From Calonectria ilicicola (lineage: Eukaryota; Ascomycota; Sordariomycetes; Hypocreales; Nectriaceae), in assembly GCA_020809705.1 (NCBI GenBank), contig CP085825.1, positions 5,270,001 through 5,334,000 of the forward strand: a stretch of 64,000 nucleotides of DNA, written 5' to 3'. This document shows positions 37,424-47,699 of the stretch, in pieces. The translations under genes and the position numbers were made by a program. Each line of letters starts with the position of its first letter. Position 1 is the first letter of the stretch. The notes under the pieces were generated by a model that searched no databases, had not been told where the DNA came from, and saw only the letters and a program-made list of their open reading frames with translations.

Positions 37424-39245
37424 ATGTCTCTCACGGGCATGCGAGGTACCTCGCGTGTCCTGCGCGGCATTGCGAAACCCGCTGCCATCGCCTCCTTACA
37501 TATCCGAGCAGCCTCTTCTCTAAGTTTAGACGGCCAACAGCAGGTTCATATATGCCCAATTGGCTCCAATGTCTCTTTGTGTGAATCCTAGTTCTAACAT
37601 CTTCCTCTACTGGTAGCTGCTCTCAGACCACCTTGGCACGGCCGACCCCGCCGTCTTCGACATCGTCGAAAAGGTCCGCTTAAACTCCAGCAAGATCGTT
37701 TTCCTTGATCGCCAAATCGCAAACTGACTCTGCTTCCAGGAGAAGAAGCGCCAGAAACATTTCATAAACCTGATACCTTCGGAGAATTTTACTTCCCAAG
37801 CCGTGCTTGATGCGCTTGGAAGTGTAATGCAAAGTGAGCCCACTTTGAAGCATCTCCAAATGGGAAATCTTGAATACAACAAACTGACAATTAGTCCCAT
37901 AAGACAAGTATTCAGAAGGCTATCCTAGCGCGCGATACTATGGTGGGAACGAGTTCATTGACCAGGCCGAACGCCTATGCCAACAACGCGCCCTCGAGGC
38001 ATTCAGTCTTGATTCCAAAGCCTGGGGTGTCAACGTCCAGGGTTGGTTATTTGCCCCTCAGCAATCAGTCAACAGCCTGCTAATCCAACTCTTGTAGCCC
38101 TCTCTGGTTCCCCAGCAAACTTATACGTCTACTCCGCATTATTGAATACACACGATCGGCTAATGGGTCTCGACCTGCCCCACGGTGGCCACTTATCACA
38201 CGGATACCAGACCCCGACCAAAAAGATTTCGGCAATTTCTAAATACTTCGAGACCTTTCCATATCACCTAGACGAAACGACAGGTTACATCGATTATAAT
38301 AAGCTTGAGGAGCTGGCCTCCGTTTACAGACCAAAGATCATTGTTGCTGGTGCCAGCGCTTATAGTCGCCTGATAGATTATCAACGAATGCGAGAAATCT
38401 GTGACAAAGTCAACGCTTACCTCTTGGCTGATATTGCTCATATATCCGGCATGGTGGCTGCCAAGGTTCTTCCCGGTCCCTTCGCCTTTGCTGATATTGT
38501 CACGACGACTAGCCACAAGAGCTTACGAGGTCCCCGAGGTGCCATGATCTTCTATCGGAAAGGTGTGAGGAGACAAAACCCCAAAACCAAAGAAGATGAG
38601 ATGTATGATCTTGAGGGTCCGATTAATAACTCCGTCTTCCCTGGGCACCAGGGTGGCCCTCACAACCACACCATCACCGCCCTCGCTATTGCTTTGAAGC
38701 AAGCCCAATCTCCTGAATTCCACGCTTATCAATCCCAAGTCTTGGCTAATGCAAAAGCCTTTGCGAAGAGGTTGAGCGAACCCAGAGGAAAGGGGGGACT
38801 AGGGTATCAACTGGTTAGCGGTGGCACTGATAATCATCTAGTTCTGGCGGATCTCAAGCCGCAAGGGATTGATGGCGGTCGAGTTGAGCGTGTGCTGGAA
38901 CTTGTCGGCGTAGCTGCCAACAAAAACACCGTCCCTGGCGATCGCTCTGCCCTTGTACCAGGTGGGTTACGCATGGGAACCCCCGCAATGACTACTCGTG
39001 GCTTCAACGAGAATGACTTTGTCCGCGTTGCCGACGTCGTGGACCGAGCTGTAACTATCGCCAGCCGCATCGATAAAGCAACCCGCAAGGCGGCGGAAGA
39101 AAAGGGTGAAAAGAATCCAAGCCGTCTCAGATTATTCTTGGAGCACCTTGGCAACGGCGAAACTGATCCTGAGATTGTGCAGCTGAGGAGCGAAGTTGAA
39201 GATTGGGTTGGTACATATCCTTTGCCGTGGGACTCTTCACGATGA
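37424..39245 (+). CDS. Serine hydroxymethyltransferase, mitochondrial
   Basis: Five exons, 37424-37543, 37617-37673, 37740-37833, 37904-38041 and 38098-39245, give 518 residues. The N-terminus ([18 protein letters not shown]...HIRAASS) is an Arg/Ser-rich presequence without acids, which points to the mitochondrial isozyme. The fold-type I PLP core follows: [33 protein letters not shown] and the PLP lysine K277 in [13 protein letters not shown]. The enzyme interconverts serine plus tetrahydrofolate with glycine plus 5,10-methylene-THF. Intron 2 has a weak GTCCGC donor. Intron 3 has two close acceptor AGs, of which only the downstream one gives an open frame. All joins restore conserved sequence. 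It ends tail to tail with the fusion gene at 39681. Confidence 0.93.
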
Positions 39246-39680
39246 GAGGCCCTACCATTTCTCGATTTAATTAAGTTAAAGAATAACGGGGGGTAGGGGT
39301 TTGACAAGACGGGTGGTATATTTTTAGAACTCGCAAGCCACTTGATGCAAACAAAGTGATGGATATTGCATACAAATGTCTTTTTTACAACGTAACAGTG
39401 GCACGCCATTCCCTCGCGTCAAAGGAGCAATATTAAACTGTCAACGGTATAAATGCATGTGTTGATGTTGATTCATAGAGTTACGCGTATGCGAATGACT
39501 ATGTGTATCATGTTAGACAATCGCGTGAGAGTAAGGAGGAACTCCAATGGTGCAGCAGTTTCATGTATCATCATCTAACTAGATATGGTATCGGTTTCAA
39601 ATACGCCAAGTGAATAAACATTCCAACAAGTTGCCATTGACAGATAGATAAGCTTGAATCTAAAAACAGCCATCCAACGG
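39246..39680. other. Convergent spacer
   Basis: Spacer between the ends of the SHMT gene and the fusion-protein gene. Nothing else is recognised. Confidence 0.6.
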
Positions 39681-42377
39681 CTAACTCTTTATCCCCTCTC
39701 CCATCACCTTAATTGCACTAGGTCTGTCTGCTATTGTTTGGTAGTACTTTTTTAGATTGACATGGTCATCCATAGCCTCGATACCGGATGCAGCAACGAC
39801 TGCATGTAAAACAGGCCAGAGAGCAAAATCGGGCAGCGACAACTTCATACCGGTGAGATAATGGCCCTCCAGCTCTGCGACATAGCCATCCCAGCTTGTA
39901 AGCTCCAGCTTCAGAGACGTCAGTTCTCGCTTTCCAGTATCGGTTTCTATAGGCAGATGGTGCCATTTGTCAAGCAATTGAATAGCCTGTTGAAAGCGAG
40001 TGAATTGAACAGCCAAATCGGATGGTGCTCGGGGTGTCGCGCCAGGCTTACCAGCGCCGTATCGCGCATCAAGGTACAGCATGATTGCAATATCACCTTG
40101 GACGGTGGATTTGTCCTTGTCAACAAACTTTACGGAGATGCGCTCAGCTTTTGTGGAGGGGGCAGGAGTGGATGGTTCGGTCTTAGAAGTGTTGGCCGCA
40201 GTGATGCTTCCTTTTGCGTAATGGACACCAAACTCAGACAACATAAAGGCAATACGACCATTGACGATTGGGTCTATAGAAGAAAAGAATCGAGGTGCAT
40301 TGCTCATATGCAGCACATCAAATCCTTTACCATAGTGTGTGGTCCAGTCGAACTCGGTTGCATGATTCTCTGTCCCAAAGGCCTTCAGCATCTCGACAGC
40401 CTCGGGTGTCTGACCATTGATAACAGGGGAAGCTCCATCTTGCGTCTTGCTAGTTGCGCCTTGGCCCCAGATCAGGGTCTCTTCGCGATTCAGAAAAGTT
40501 CCTATCTGACGGAAAGTCAGAGAAATACGGCCGCCATTATACGCCAATTCTGCCGCCGATTTTTCCCTCTCAGCACGTTTGTCCTGACGAATAGCATGCA
40601 GCCACTTCATGTTGCTCTTTAGGCTGAGTCGGCATAGGGAGTTGTGAGGTAATCGAGCACGCTGAATCTGGCGCTTCGGTTCGGCTGGAGGAGGATCAGT
40701 CCTCGAGGGGTCCTTATCGAGCCTCTTGGTCCTGAATACCATGATGCGCTCAGCGCCCAGACTAACATTAGCGATGTATGAATCCTTGACAATGTCCAGA
40801 GTCTTGTCGCTGTGTTCGGAGATGTAATCGCTACCATCTCGATAGAATTGGATGAGAACGTGATTCAGCGGGTGGCCGAGATGCTTCTCCGTCTCAACCT
40901 TGATGGCCAAAACAGTTGGAGAAAATGGAAGCAGTGGAGGGGATTCATCGCTTGGATGACGGTAGACGGGAATACTACCATCCTCAGCGACCTCGCCCTG
41001 GACGGCAACAAGTCGTGGGACTTCGCCACCCTGGTGCGACATGCGCTGCCATTGAACCTCTTCGCGCAATTTGTCGAAGATGCCATCCGTCATAGAGGCC
41101 GGTAGCACATTCTCAATGACATCTGTGTCGCCTTCGCATAGGCCCTTTTGCGAGAAAGAACCGTCATCTATTTTCGATTCAGCTTGATTTTTATCCATGG
41201 CTTGCTTCTTTGTGGGTAATATTTCAGGTATAGATTTCGCTGTCGGCTCTATTGCAGAATTGTCTTCGCTTTGGCTCTGATGATTTTCATCGTTCTTGAG
41301 CGACGGGACAATCTCATTTTTATCAACGCTGGAGTCCTCAGCATCCACGCTACGTGTTGCCTCCCTTACTGGAGACGAATTACTGCCATCAGCTTCTTCG
41401 GATTTCGATGGCGGTTCAGTGGTTGAGTCAAGGCGTTCAGCTGAACATGTCGAGGACGCCTTTGCTTGAGGCTGAGTTTGCTTAGCGGGGCTAGGCGAAT
41501 CTGAAGCCAGTCGGAGGCCTATCATATCCTTGACAATTTCAGGTGTCGCACTCTTGCGCACGTTGACTTCTGCGCCTAGTTTTTTGGCAGATTCTAGGCG
41601 GTTCGATGAATCCTTTTCTTGGGACTTGGAAGCAGCCTTGGCTGATGCGTTGGGCTGCGGCTGGAGTTTAGGCGTAATGGTTTCAATAACCTCCTCGAAC
41701 GATGCAATCTCACATCCTGTGAGTTCAATCAAGTTATTGATTGCTCTAGCCTGTCTAGTCTCACTGCGGTAGCCAGAGCAGTCATGTACAACCGTTATTG
41801 ACATGCCATGCCCTGCCGCATCAAGCGCGGTCGCATAGACGCCCACATTTGTGAGTGAGCCGCAAATGAAGACCTCCATGACCATCTTGGCACGAAGGAT
41901 ACGTAGTAACTGAGTTGATTGGAAAGCTGAGTAATGCGATTTGACAATCTGCATATCAGTCTTATGAGATGCTTCCTCGACGGCTGGCGCAGTGATGCAG
42001 CCCGGTGTGTTTGGTCTGACACATTCGGGTTTCTCTTGGCTGAGAAATGCCTCTGGGTCCGGCGGCTCGGCCGGCTCGTCAACCTCAAGTGGGATCCTGA
42101 TACGAGATGACGGTCGAACCTTTAGAGGGGCATTGTCAGTAGCAATGATTTGCTCGCCATCCACCGGTCGAGGTTTTTCAAATCTCGATTGAATCCATAC
42201 GACATCGCCAACATCTCTGAAGGCCTTTGCTAACTTCACGGTACGATCAACAAACCCTTCTGGTTCCTGAACGGGGAGCGCACCGTCGTGTGCAAGAAAG
42301 TCATTCTGGAAATCAACGGCTATCAGGGCCTTGCGAGCAGTGAGTTGAGGAAGAGCAGTATGGTCAAAGGGAAACAT
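39681..42377 (-). CDS. Isochorismatase-like / AlkB-type dioxygenase / GST-like fusion protein
   Basis: A single intronless frame of 898 residues with three domains. Residues 13-235 are an isochorismatase-like cysteine-hydrolase fold with the catalytic Asp (VDFQNDF, D22) and Lys (VKSHYSAF, K146). The nucleophile position in ICGSLTNVGV is glycine (G179) instead of cysteine. Residues 240-410 are acidic, Ser-rich and probably disordered. Residues 415-635 are an AlkB-type 2OG-Fe(II) dioxygenase with HSD (H522, D524), a second iron histidine in KWLHAI (H594) and the 2OG-binding arginine pair in GRISLTFR. Residues 675-895 resemble a glutathione S-transferase: GRIAFMLSEFGVHY, GDIAIMLYLDARY and an all-helical C-terminal part. 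AlkB homologues repair alkylated nucleic acids; the substrate here is unknown. The first domain looks like a non-catalytic scaffold. Confidence 0.85.
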   Translation of the reverse strand: MFPFDHTALPQLTARKALIAVDFQNDFLAHDGALPVQEPEGFVDRTVKLAKAFRDVGDVVWIQSRFEKPRPVDGEQIIATDNAPLKVRPSSRIRIPLEVDEPAEPPDPEAFLSQEKPECVRPNTPGCITAPAVEEASHKTDMQIVKSHYSAFQSTQLLRILRAKMVMEVFICGSLTNVGVYATALDAAGHGMSITVVHDCSGYRSETRQARAINNLIELTGCEIASFEEVIETITPKLQPQPNASAKAASKSQEKDSSNRLESAKKLGAEVNVRKSATPEIVKDMIGLRLASDSPSPAKQTQPQAKASSTCSAERLDSTTEPPSKSEEADGSNSSPVREATRSVDAEDSSVDKNEIVPSLKNDENHQSQSEDNSAIEPTAKSIPEILPTKKQAMDKNQAESKIDDGSFSQKGLCEGDTDVIENVLPASMTDGIFDKLREEVQWQRMSHQGGEVPRLVAVQGEVAEDGSIPVYRHPSDESPPLLPFSPTVLAIKVETEKHLGHPLNHVLIQFYRDGSDYISEHSDKTLDIVKDSYIANVSLGAERIMVFRTKRLDKDPSRTDPPPAEPKRQIQRARLPHNSLCRLSLKSNMKWLHAIRQDKRAEREKSAAELAYNGGRISLTFRQIGTFLNREETLIWGQGATSKTQDGASPVINGQTPEAVEMLKAFGTENHATEFDWTTHYGKGFDVLHMSNAPRFFSSIDPIVNGRIAFMLSEFGVHYAKGSITAANTSKTEPSTPAPSTKAERISVKFVDKDKSTVQGDIAIMLYLDARYGAGKPGATPRAPSDLAVQFTRFQQAIQLLDKWHHLPIETDTGKRELTSLKLELTSWDGYVAELEGHYLTGMKLSLPDFALWPVLHAVVAASGIEAMDDHVNLKKYYQTIADRPSAIKVMGEGIKS

Positions 42378-44574
42378 AATGATGAAAAGAAAAGGAGGAG
42401 AAGATGCAAGTGAAAAAGTCGAAAGGTTACACAGTCATTCCAGAATAGTATCCTGGGAAGCCGGAGAAGGTTGAGAAGTTTAGTGATCAAAAGGGTTAAA
42501 CCTGTGCATAAACAACACTGAACACAAAGGTTGAGCAAAAATTCATCGTGATGCAAATCAGAATCTGCGGTGCTTGTGTGTCCAGGGTAGGCAGACAGGG
42601 AGCCCAGCGACGTGATCAGCCCTTCTAGGTTTGATGCGAGGACGAACAGGGACTGATGCGGCGTGGCAACTCCAGTGTTGGTGAGTGGCTCTATGGAGAG
42701 GATAATCCAGGTCGTTGAGAAGGATAATCGTTATTATAAGGACAAATACAGTAGAGTGGGTCAGGGGCGCTGGGGCGGGGATGAAGACAAGAGCACCGAA
42801 GCGAGAATGTGGGAATGTGGGAATCGAAGGGAAGCGAAAGGCTAGTATTGACGGGGGCTTCAGGCCTCAGGTGACCTCGAGGGTTGACCAAATCATATAG
42901 AGCCGATGCAGCCGCAGGAAGACGCGATCTAATATTGCATTAACAGTGTGGTCCTTGTTTGTCAAAGTCATGGTATGGATAACTTTTGAAGCGGGTGCAT
43001 CAGGAACGCACACAATCACTCAAGCAAGCAAGCAATCAAAGGGGAGGGGAACGGCGATGGTACCACCAGTCGCCGTTTGAGTGCTCATCGCCGGCGGCAA
43101 GCTGCAGAAAACGAGACAAGTGGTTGGTTGGGAGCTGGTGGCGGTGGACCCGTTGCTTTCCTATCACACCAGCCTATGTACATGTTGCTGAACGCCATTT
43201 CGCTCAAGGTCGATAATTACAGTTTGCTGTCGACTCTGGGGTTGTGCCGCCAGGGTCCCGACAGGGTTCATCCGTCAGGGATGGGTCCATGGGGAAGTAG
43301 GGTCGGAAAGGGGATCAGCGCTTGTTCGCTTGCGGCTTTATAGCCAGCAGGATATCGGCAAGTGCTTGTTCCCATCACGTTCCCAGCATAAATAATTCTC
43401 ACCAGTCGCAGTCAGTGAGCGACTGTGGCGGGACATTGGATCTTCTCGAGAACTTGGGAAATCTACAGAGGTCAGGCCTCCCAAAATGCACCTCACCCTG
43501 TCATGGCATGCTAAACTAGCCGAGGCCGTTTGTTGTTCAATTTCGGCAGTTGGGCTTTGGCCAGTTCTGACCAGGGGTCTCACATTGCACTGCAAGTCCC
43601 CAGTCAAGAAGCACATCGGCCTGTTCCAGCGTCTCCTATATGCACGGTGCTATTTTCAGGCTTGATAGGTCAGCATATCCTAGCCTCTCCCCTCTTGCTT
43701 CTTAGTCTTATCTTCTCGTGATACTACAAGCCTGGTACCAGATAAACATTTTTAGTAGCAAACGCAGACCTGGGTCATGACACCTCCAAATTCTCCAACC
43801 AAACTGGACAAAGGATGTACCCGTCCTGGATGCGAAAACCAATGCATGTGGTGGTGGCTGGTACGCGAATCTACCTCACCCCTGTCACATCGCCGATCAT
43901 TTGGTCTAGACTCGGTTGAATCACTCAATGTCACCAAAGTCCCTTAGATTGGTCGTCTTTCTAACGAAGCAATAACTTGACGCATTCTTGCATCCACCTA
44001 CCCTGGAGGTATTGGTAGGTAGTGAGTATGATTTGACAGTACTGCAATTTTGTGCAGCTTGCGCTTGCCCATATTCTGCTCATACTTTTTTCCTTTTTAT
44101 TCCGTAATGGCGATATGAATAAAATACATGGAGAAATTATAATTGCAAATTCATAAATATTGCCAATGTAGCTTGGCTTGAATATGCCTTGCAGCATTTG
44201 CTCTGTCTGCATCAAGTGCTCTATTGTATCTCATTTCTTAACAATGCATTGATTGAACACTCACTTAGAGAAATGGACTATGATCTATGAAATATATTTA
44301 AGAGAGAGAGAGCGAAATCAAATATTCTCAATGATGGCGAAAAACCTTGATATCTGGGCATTTGGTTACAAACCCGAGCAAAGGCGCTAACGTTGAGTCT
44401 AGCCGAAGTTCTCCCACCAGCTCAACCAGCACGCGACTTCAGTTTCTCAGCGCGGAACACCTCTTAACAATGTAACTTGACGAATTCTCCAGTGGGCGCC
44501 ACTATCCAACACAATACATCTCAAACAGAATCGCAATATCGGAGACCGACAAGAACAATAGAAAGCGCGTTATA
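42378..44574. other. 2.2-kb bidirectional intergenic region
   Basis: Lies between the divergent starts of the fusion gene and TAF8. It holds a short AAGC-type tandem stretch near 43020-43035 and a GA-rich run near 44300-44312. No gene or RNA is supported. Confidence 0.5.
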
Positions 44575-45543
44575 ATGACGCCAAAGCGATGTCTTTCTCC
44601 AGTAGATGGAGGTGAACCCTTATCGAAGCGGACGAAAGTAGACCATGACGCCATCGCAGTGTTTGGGCAATTCGAGGATGACTCAAAGGTAGTCGAATCA
44701 ATTATGCCAACACAGCATTCGCAAGCGCGTTCCGGTATTCAGCGATCGATCGCCATGGTGCTAAAACATGATGGGTTTGATTCGGCGAGTCCCGAAGCTC
44801 TGGAGAGCTTCACCGAGATGGTAGAAAGCTGTGAGCTGCAGTGTCCTTTTTGTCGATATATAGTAGACCATGCTAACTTCCTAGATATTGAGTCGATGAT
44901 CGCCGAAGCAAAAACGATCGCCCTAGCTGCTCGTCGCGAGCACCCCATACCTTCTGATTATGAACACATGTTGTGTCGACACAACATTCGCCCGTCATCA
45001 TTAAGACCACACCTAAAGCATCCGATACCCGGTCAGGGTCTACCGCTGAAATATGCCGATGTCCAGATTGAAGCCAAGGATGCATACACAACACTGCCAC
45101 TTCTGGGCGAAGAACTAAGTGGCCAACCTGACAAAGATGAGAAGGAATATATCCCGGCATCATTTCCTGACTTTCCAAGCAAGCATACGTACAAATTCAC
45201 ACCACAAGAAGATACAAACATGCGAGATTCTAAGAAAATCCGCGAAGAGGCTGCGAGAACCGCCCAACAAGGCGAGGATGCACTTCGAAGGTTGGTTCGG
45301 GCGTCCAAAATGCGCAAGCAGAAAGAAGTCAAATTACTAGTGGAGCGTGATGTTCAAGGCAAGGAGCGCTTCCGCCTCTGGGAGTCGACTATGAAGCGCT
45401 TCATGGGAGCCGAGGCCCGAGGAGAATATTCCGACCAGGTGGAAATCGCAGACCACAGTATGATCGTGAATGGGGATATCCTTTTCGCCCGCAAAGAAGT
45501 TCCCCGTTTTAGTAAGAGGCTGGCTGGGAACAAATCACGATAA
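44575..45543 (+). CDS. TAF8: TFIID subunit TAF8
   Basis: Best read as two exons, 44575-44830 and 44885-45543 (304 residues). The unspliced frame is also open because the proposed 54-nt intron is a multiple of three without a stop. The intron has a GTGAGC donor, a TGCTAAC branch site and a CCTAG acceptor. Removing it turns a cysteine-rich insert into the smooth helix MVESYIESMIAEAKT. The product has a histone fold (GIQRSIAMVLKHDGFDS onward) and the TAF8 C-terminal motif YIPASFPDFPSKHTYKFTP. TAF8 pairs with TAF10 and connects the TFIID lobes. A basic helical tail follows. Calling it uninterrupted would insert 18 false residues in the middle of the histone fold. Confidence 0.85.
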   Translation: MTPKRCLSPVDGGEPLSKRTKVDHDAIAVFGQFEDDSKVVESIMPTQHSQARSGIQRSIAMVLKHDGFDSASPEALESFTEMVESCELQCPFCRYIVDHANFLDIESMIAEAKTIALAARREHPIPSDYEHMLCRHNIRPSSLRPHLKHPIPGQGLPLKYADVQIEAKDAYTTLPLLGEELSGQPDKDEKEYIPASFPDFPSKHTYKFTPQEDTNMRDSKKIREEAARTAQQGEDALRRLVRASKMRKQKEVKLLVERDVQGKERFRLWESTMKRFMGAEARGEYSDQVEIADHSMIVNGDILFARKEVPRFSKRLAGNKSR

Positions 45544-45621
45544 GGACCTTTGGATTATGTTGTGCATAAGGTATTCCATGTCAGGGATTTCCACAAGCTT
45601 CTGTTTCCCAAACAGCCAACA

Positions 45622-45652
45622 GTCACGTTTGTGGTGTATTCGCAAACGTGAC
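45622..45652. repeat. Perfect 10-bp inverted repeat with 11-nt loop
   Basis: The arms are GTCACGTTTG (45622-45631) and CAAACGTGAC (45643-45652), with no mismatch. It starts about 78 nt after the TAF8 stop, so it would fold in the 3' UTR or serve as a palindromic protein site. Confidence 0.8.
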
Positions 45653-46095
45653 ATGTTTATTTACATAATTTGGGCACTCTAACAGTTGCGCATAGTGTGG
45701 TTCGAGAAATCACACGATATTCGCAAATGAAGAAAGTCATTCGTAAAACGGGATGCGGCGAACGGACTGTTATTTCTTTTTAGCAGAGGCTTTCTACTTA
45801 CCGCAGCGATGCATGGGCAGGTAAATTTAATTGAATGAGATGCGGTGGGAATTGTATGTATCGAATAATCAATAAACCAGGGTGAAGCCGATCACGTGTA
45901 TTTATCTGGCTTGAGTGAGCCAGATGTTTTCCCTTCTCCTTGCAAGCTGCTTCCTCACAAGGCTGAGGGCGAGCTGTTTTACTCGACCCACTTTGGGGAC
46001 AATGTGTAGTTGCCCCGCACGAGGCTGAAGGGCATGTCAAAAGCCCGGAACAACTGTGCGGTACGTACCTCGCGAAAGCGGAGCCCGGACGTGCG

Positions 46096-46102
46096 GCCCT
46101 AA
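46096..46102 (-). promoter_or_regulatory. GCCCTAA (TTAGGGC) motif upstream of CPC-2
   Basis: Lies about 147 nt before the start codon, the same distance as the copy upstream of eL19 but in the opposite orientation. Confidence 0.45.
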
Positions 46103-46248
46103 TTTTTAACCCACACAAAAAATCCCAATTTCTGTTGGCGAAGCTTCCAAGATCCGACCGGGCCTAGGTTTTGCAGAGCAGCCCTCGATTCTGATTTTTT
46201 TCCTTCCTCACGCACCTCGATCCTCTGCATCACCTCGTCACCGTTGCA

Positions 46249-47699
46249 ATGGCCGAACAATTGATCCTCAAGGGCACTCTGGAGGGCCACGTACGTTAAC
46301 CCCTCCCTTCCTTTCATTCTATGGTTGTTTGCGCAGACGTGGGCATCTTGTCCTCAACGTGCTTGCGGCCCCTCGTCTTCTAAGATGGCTTCAAATTTGT
46401 TCCAGTGCGAATACTGACGGGATTTTTAGAATGGCTGGGTCACCAGCTTGGCCACCTCAATGGAGAAGTATGTCGACTGCCGCCGTGCCTGTGCCTCAAC
46501 TCTGGGGCTTTTGTGATATAGAATACTGACAACTTCGCTCCAGCCCCAACATGCTCCTCTCTGGCAGCCGAGACAAGACTTTGATCATCTGGAACCTCAC
46601 TCGCGATGAGACCCAGTACGGCTACCCCAAGCGATCTCTCCATGGTCACTCTCACATCGTCTCCGACTGTGTATGTCCCCAAGCGCCTCACTGTGGAATA
46701 TGAAGGACCTGTGCTGATGGATTTCGTTCTCCATATAGGTCATCTCCTCCGACGGTGCCTATGCTCTGTCCGCTTCTTGGGACAAGACCCTTCGCCTCTG
46801 GGAGCTTGCCACTGGCACTACCACTCGACGATTCGTCGGCCACACCAACGACGTCCTCTCCGTCTCCTTCTCGGCCGACAACCGACAGATCGTCTCTGGC
46901 TCTCGCGACCGATCCATCAAGTTGTGGAACACCCTTGGTGACTGCAAGTACACCATCACCGAGAAGGGCCACACCGAGTGGGCCTCTTGTGTCCGATTCA
47001 GCCCCAATCCTCAAAACCCCGTCATCGTTTCCAGCGGCTGGGACAAGCTCGTCAAGGTATGTAATAGGCACATTGAATCGATCCATGGCAGATACTTCAA
47101 CTTGATCCTTTATGATGTTTGCAAACTCAAAGTATTTGCTACTTCAGAGCCTGCAAAGCAGGCCATGAGACCAATAATCACCATTGCCCTGACCTAGATC
47201 CCCTTGCACACTATTTCTGCTGGTTGGCATCGAATCAATTCTCGAGAGCGCTGAAACTAACCCGAGACAATAGGTTTGGGAGCTCTCGACCTGCAAGCTC
47301 CAGACTGACCACATTGGTCACACTGGTTACATCAACACCGTCACCATCTCCCCTGACGGCTCTCTCTGTGCCTCCGGTGGCAAGGATGGCACCACTATGC
47401 TCTGGGATCTCAACGAGTCCAAGCACCTTTACTCCCTCAACGCCAATGATGAGATCCATGCTCTCGTCTTCTCCCCCAACCGATACTGGCTTTGCGCTGC
47501 TACCACCAGCAGCATCATCATCTTTGACCTCGAGAAGAAGAGCAAGGTTGATGAGCTCAAGCCTGAATTCACTGCCGTCGGCAAGAAGAGCCAGGAGCCC
47601 TACTGTGTCAGCTTGGCCTGGTCCGCTGATGGTCAGACTCTGTTCGCTGGTTACACTGACAACATCATCCGCGCCTGGGGTGTTATGTCGAGGGCATAA
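46249..47699 (+). CDS. cpc-2: RACK1/Asc1 orthologue (CPC-2), 40S-bound WD-repeat protein
   Basis: Five exons, 46249-46290, 46430-46467, 46544-46670, 46739-47056 and 47274-47699, give 316 residues. The product starts [18 protein letters not shown] and carries seven WD40 repeats ([64 protein letters not shown] and two weaker blades). It is the ribosome-bound scaffold known as RACK1, Asc1 in yeast and CPC-2 in Neurospora, where it is required for cross-pathway control of amino-acid synthesis. Introns 1-3 are 139, 76 and 68 nt; intron 4 is 217 nt and contains a C/D-box snoRNA of U24 type. GCN1, also in this window, works in the same pathway. Confidence 0.96.
47104..47200 (+). ncRNA. snR24: U24-type C/D-box snoRNA inside CPC-2 intron 4
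   Basis: A C box (ATGATGT, 47112-47118) and a D box (CTGA, 47189-47192) flank about 70 nt. A D'-like CAGA at 47145-47148 follows the guide-like stretch GTATTTGCTACTT, whose ATTTGCTA core matches my memory of yeast and human U24. A C'-like ATGAGA lies at 47164-47169, and a second guide-like segment, ATCACCATTGCC, sits directly before the D box. Short GATC arms outside the boxes could pair. In yeast, U24 (snR24) lies in the intron of ASC1, the orthologue of this host. It would direct 2'-O-methylation of large-subunit rRNA. Ends are approximate. Confidence 0.82.

Larger units (their letters stand above)
45544..46248. other. Intergenic, TAF8 3' region and CPC-2 promoter
   Basis: Contains a perfect hairpin at 45622-45652, a CACGTG E-box at 45893-45898 and a GCCCTAA motif at 46096-46102. 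No gene is supported. Confidence 0.55.
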
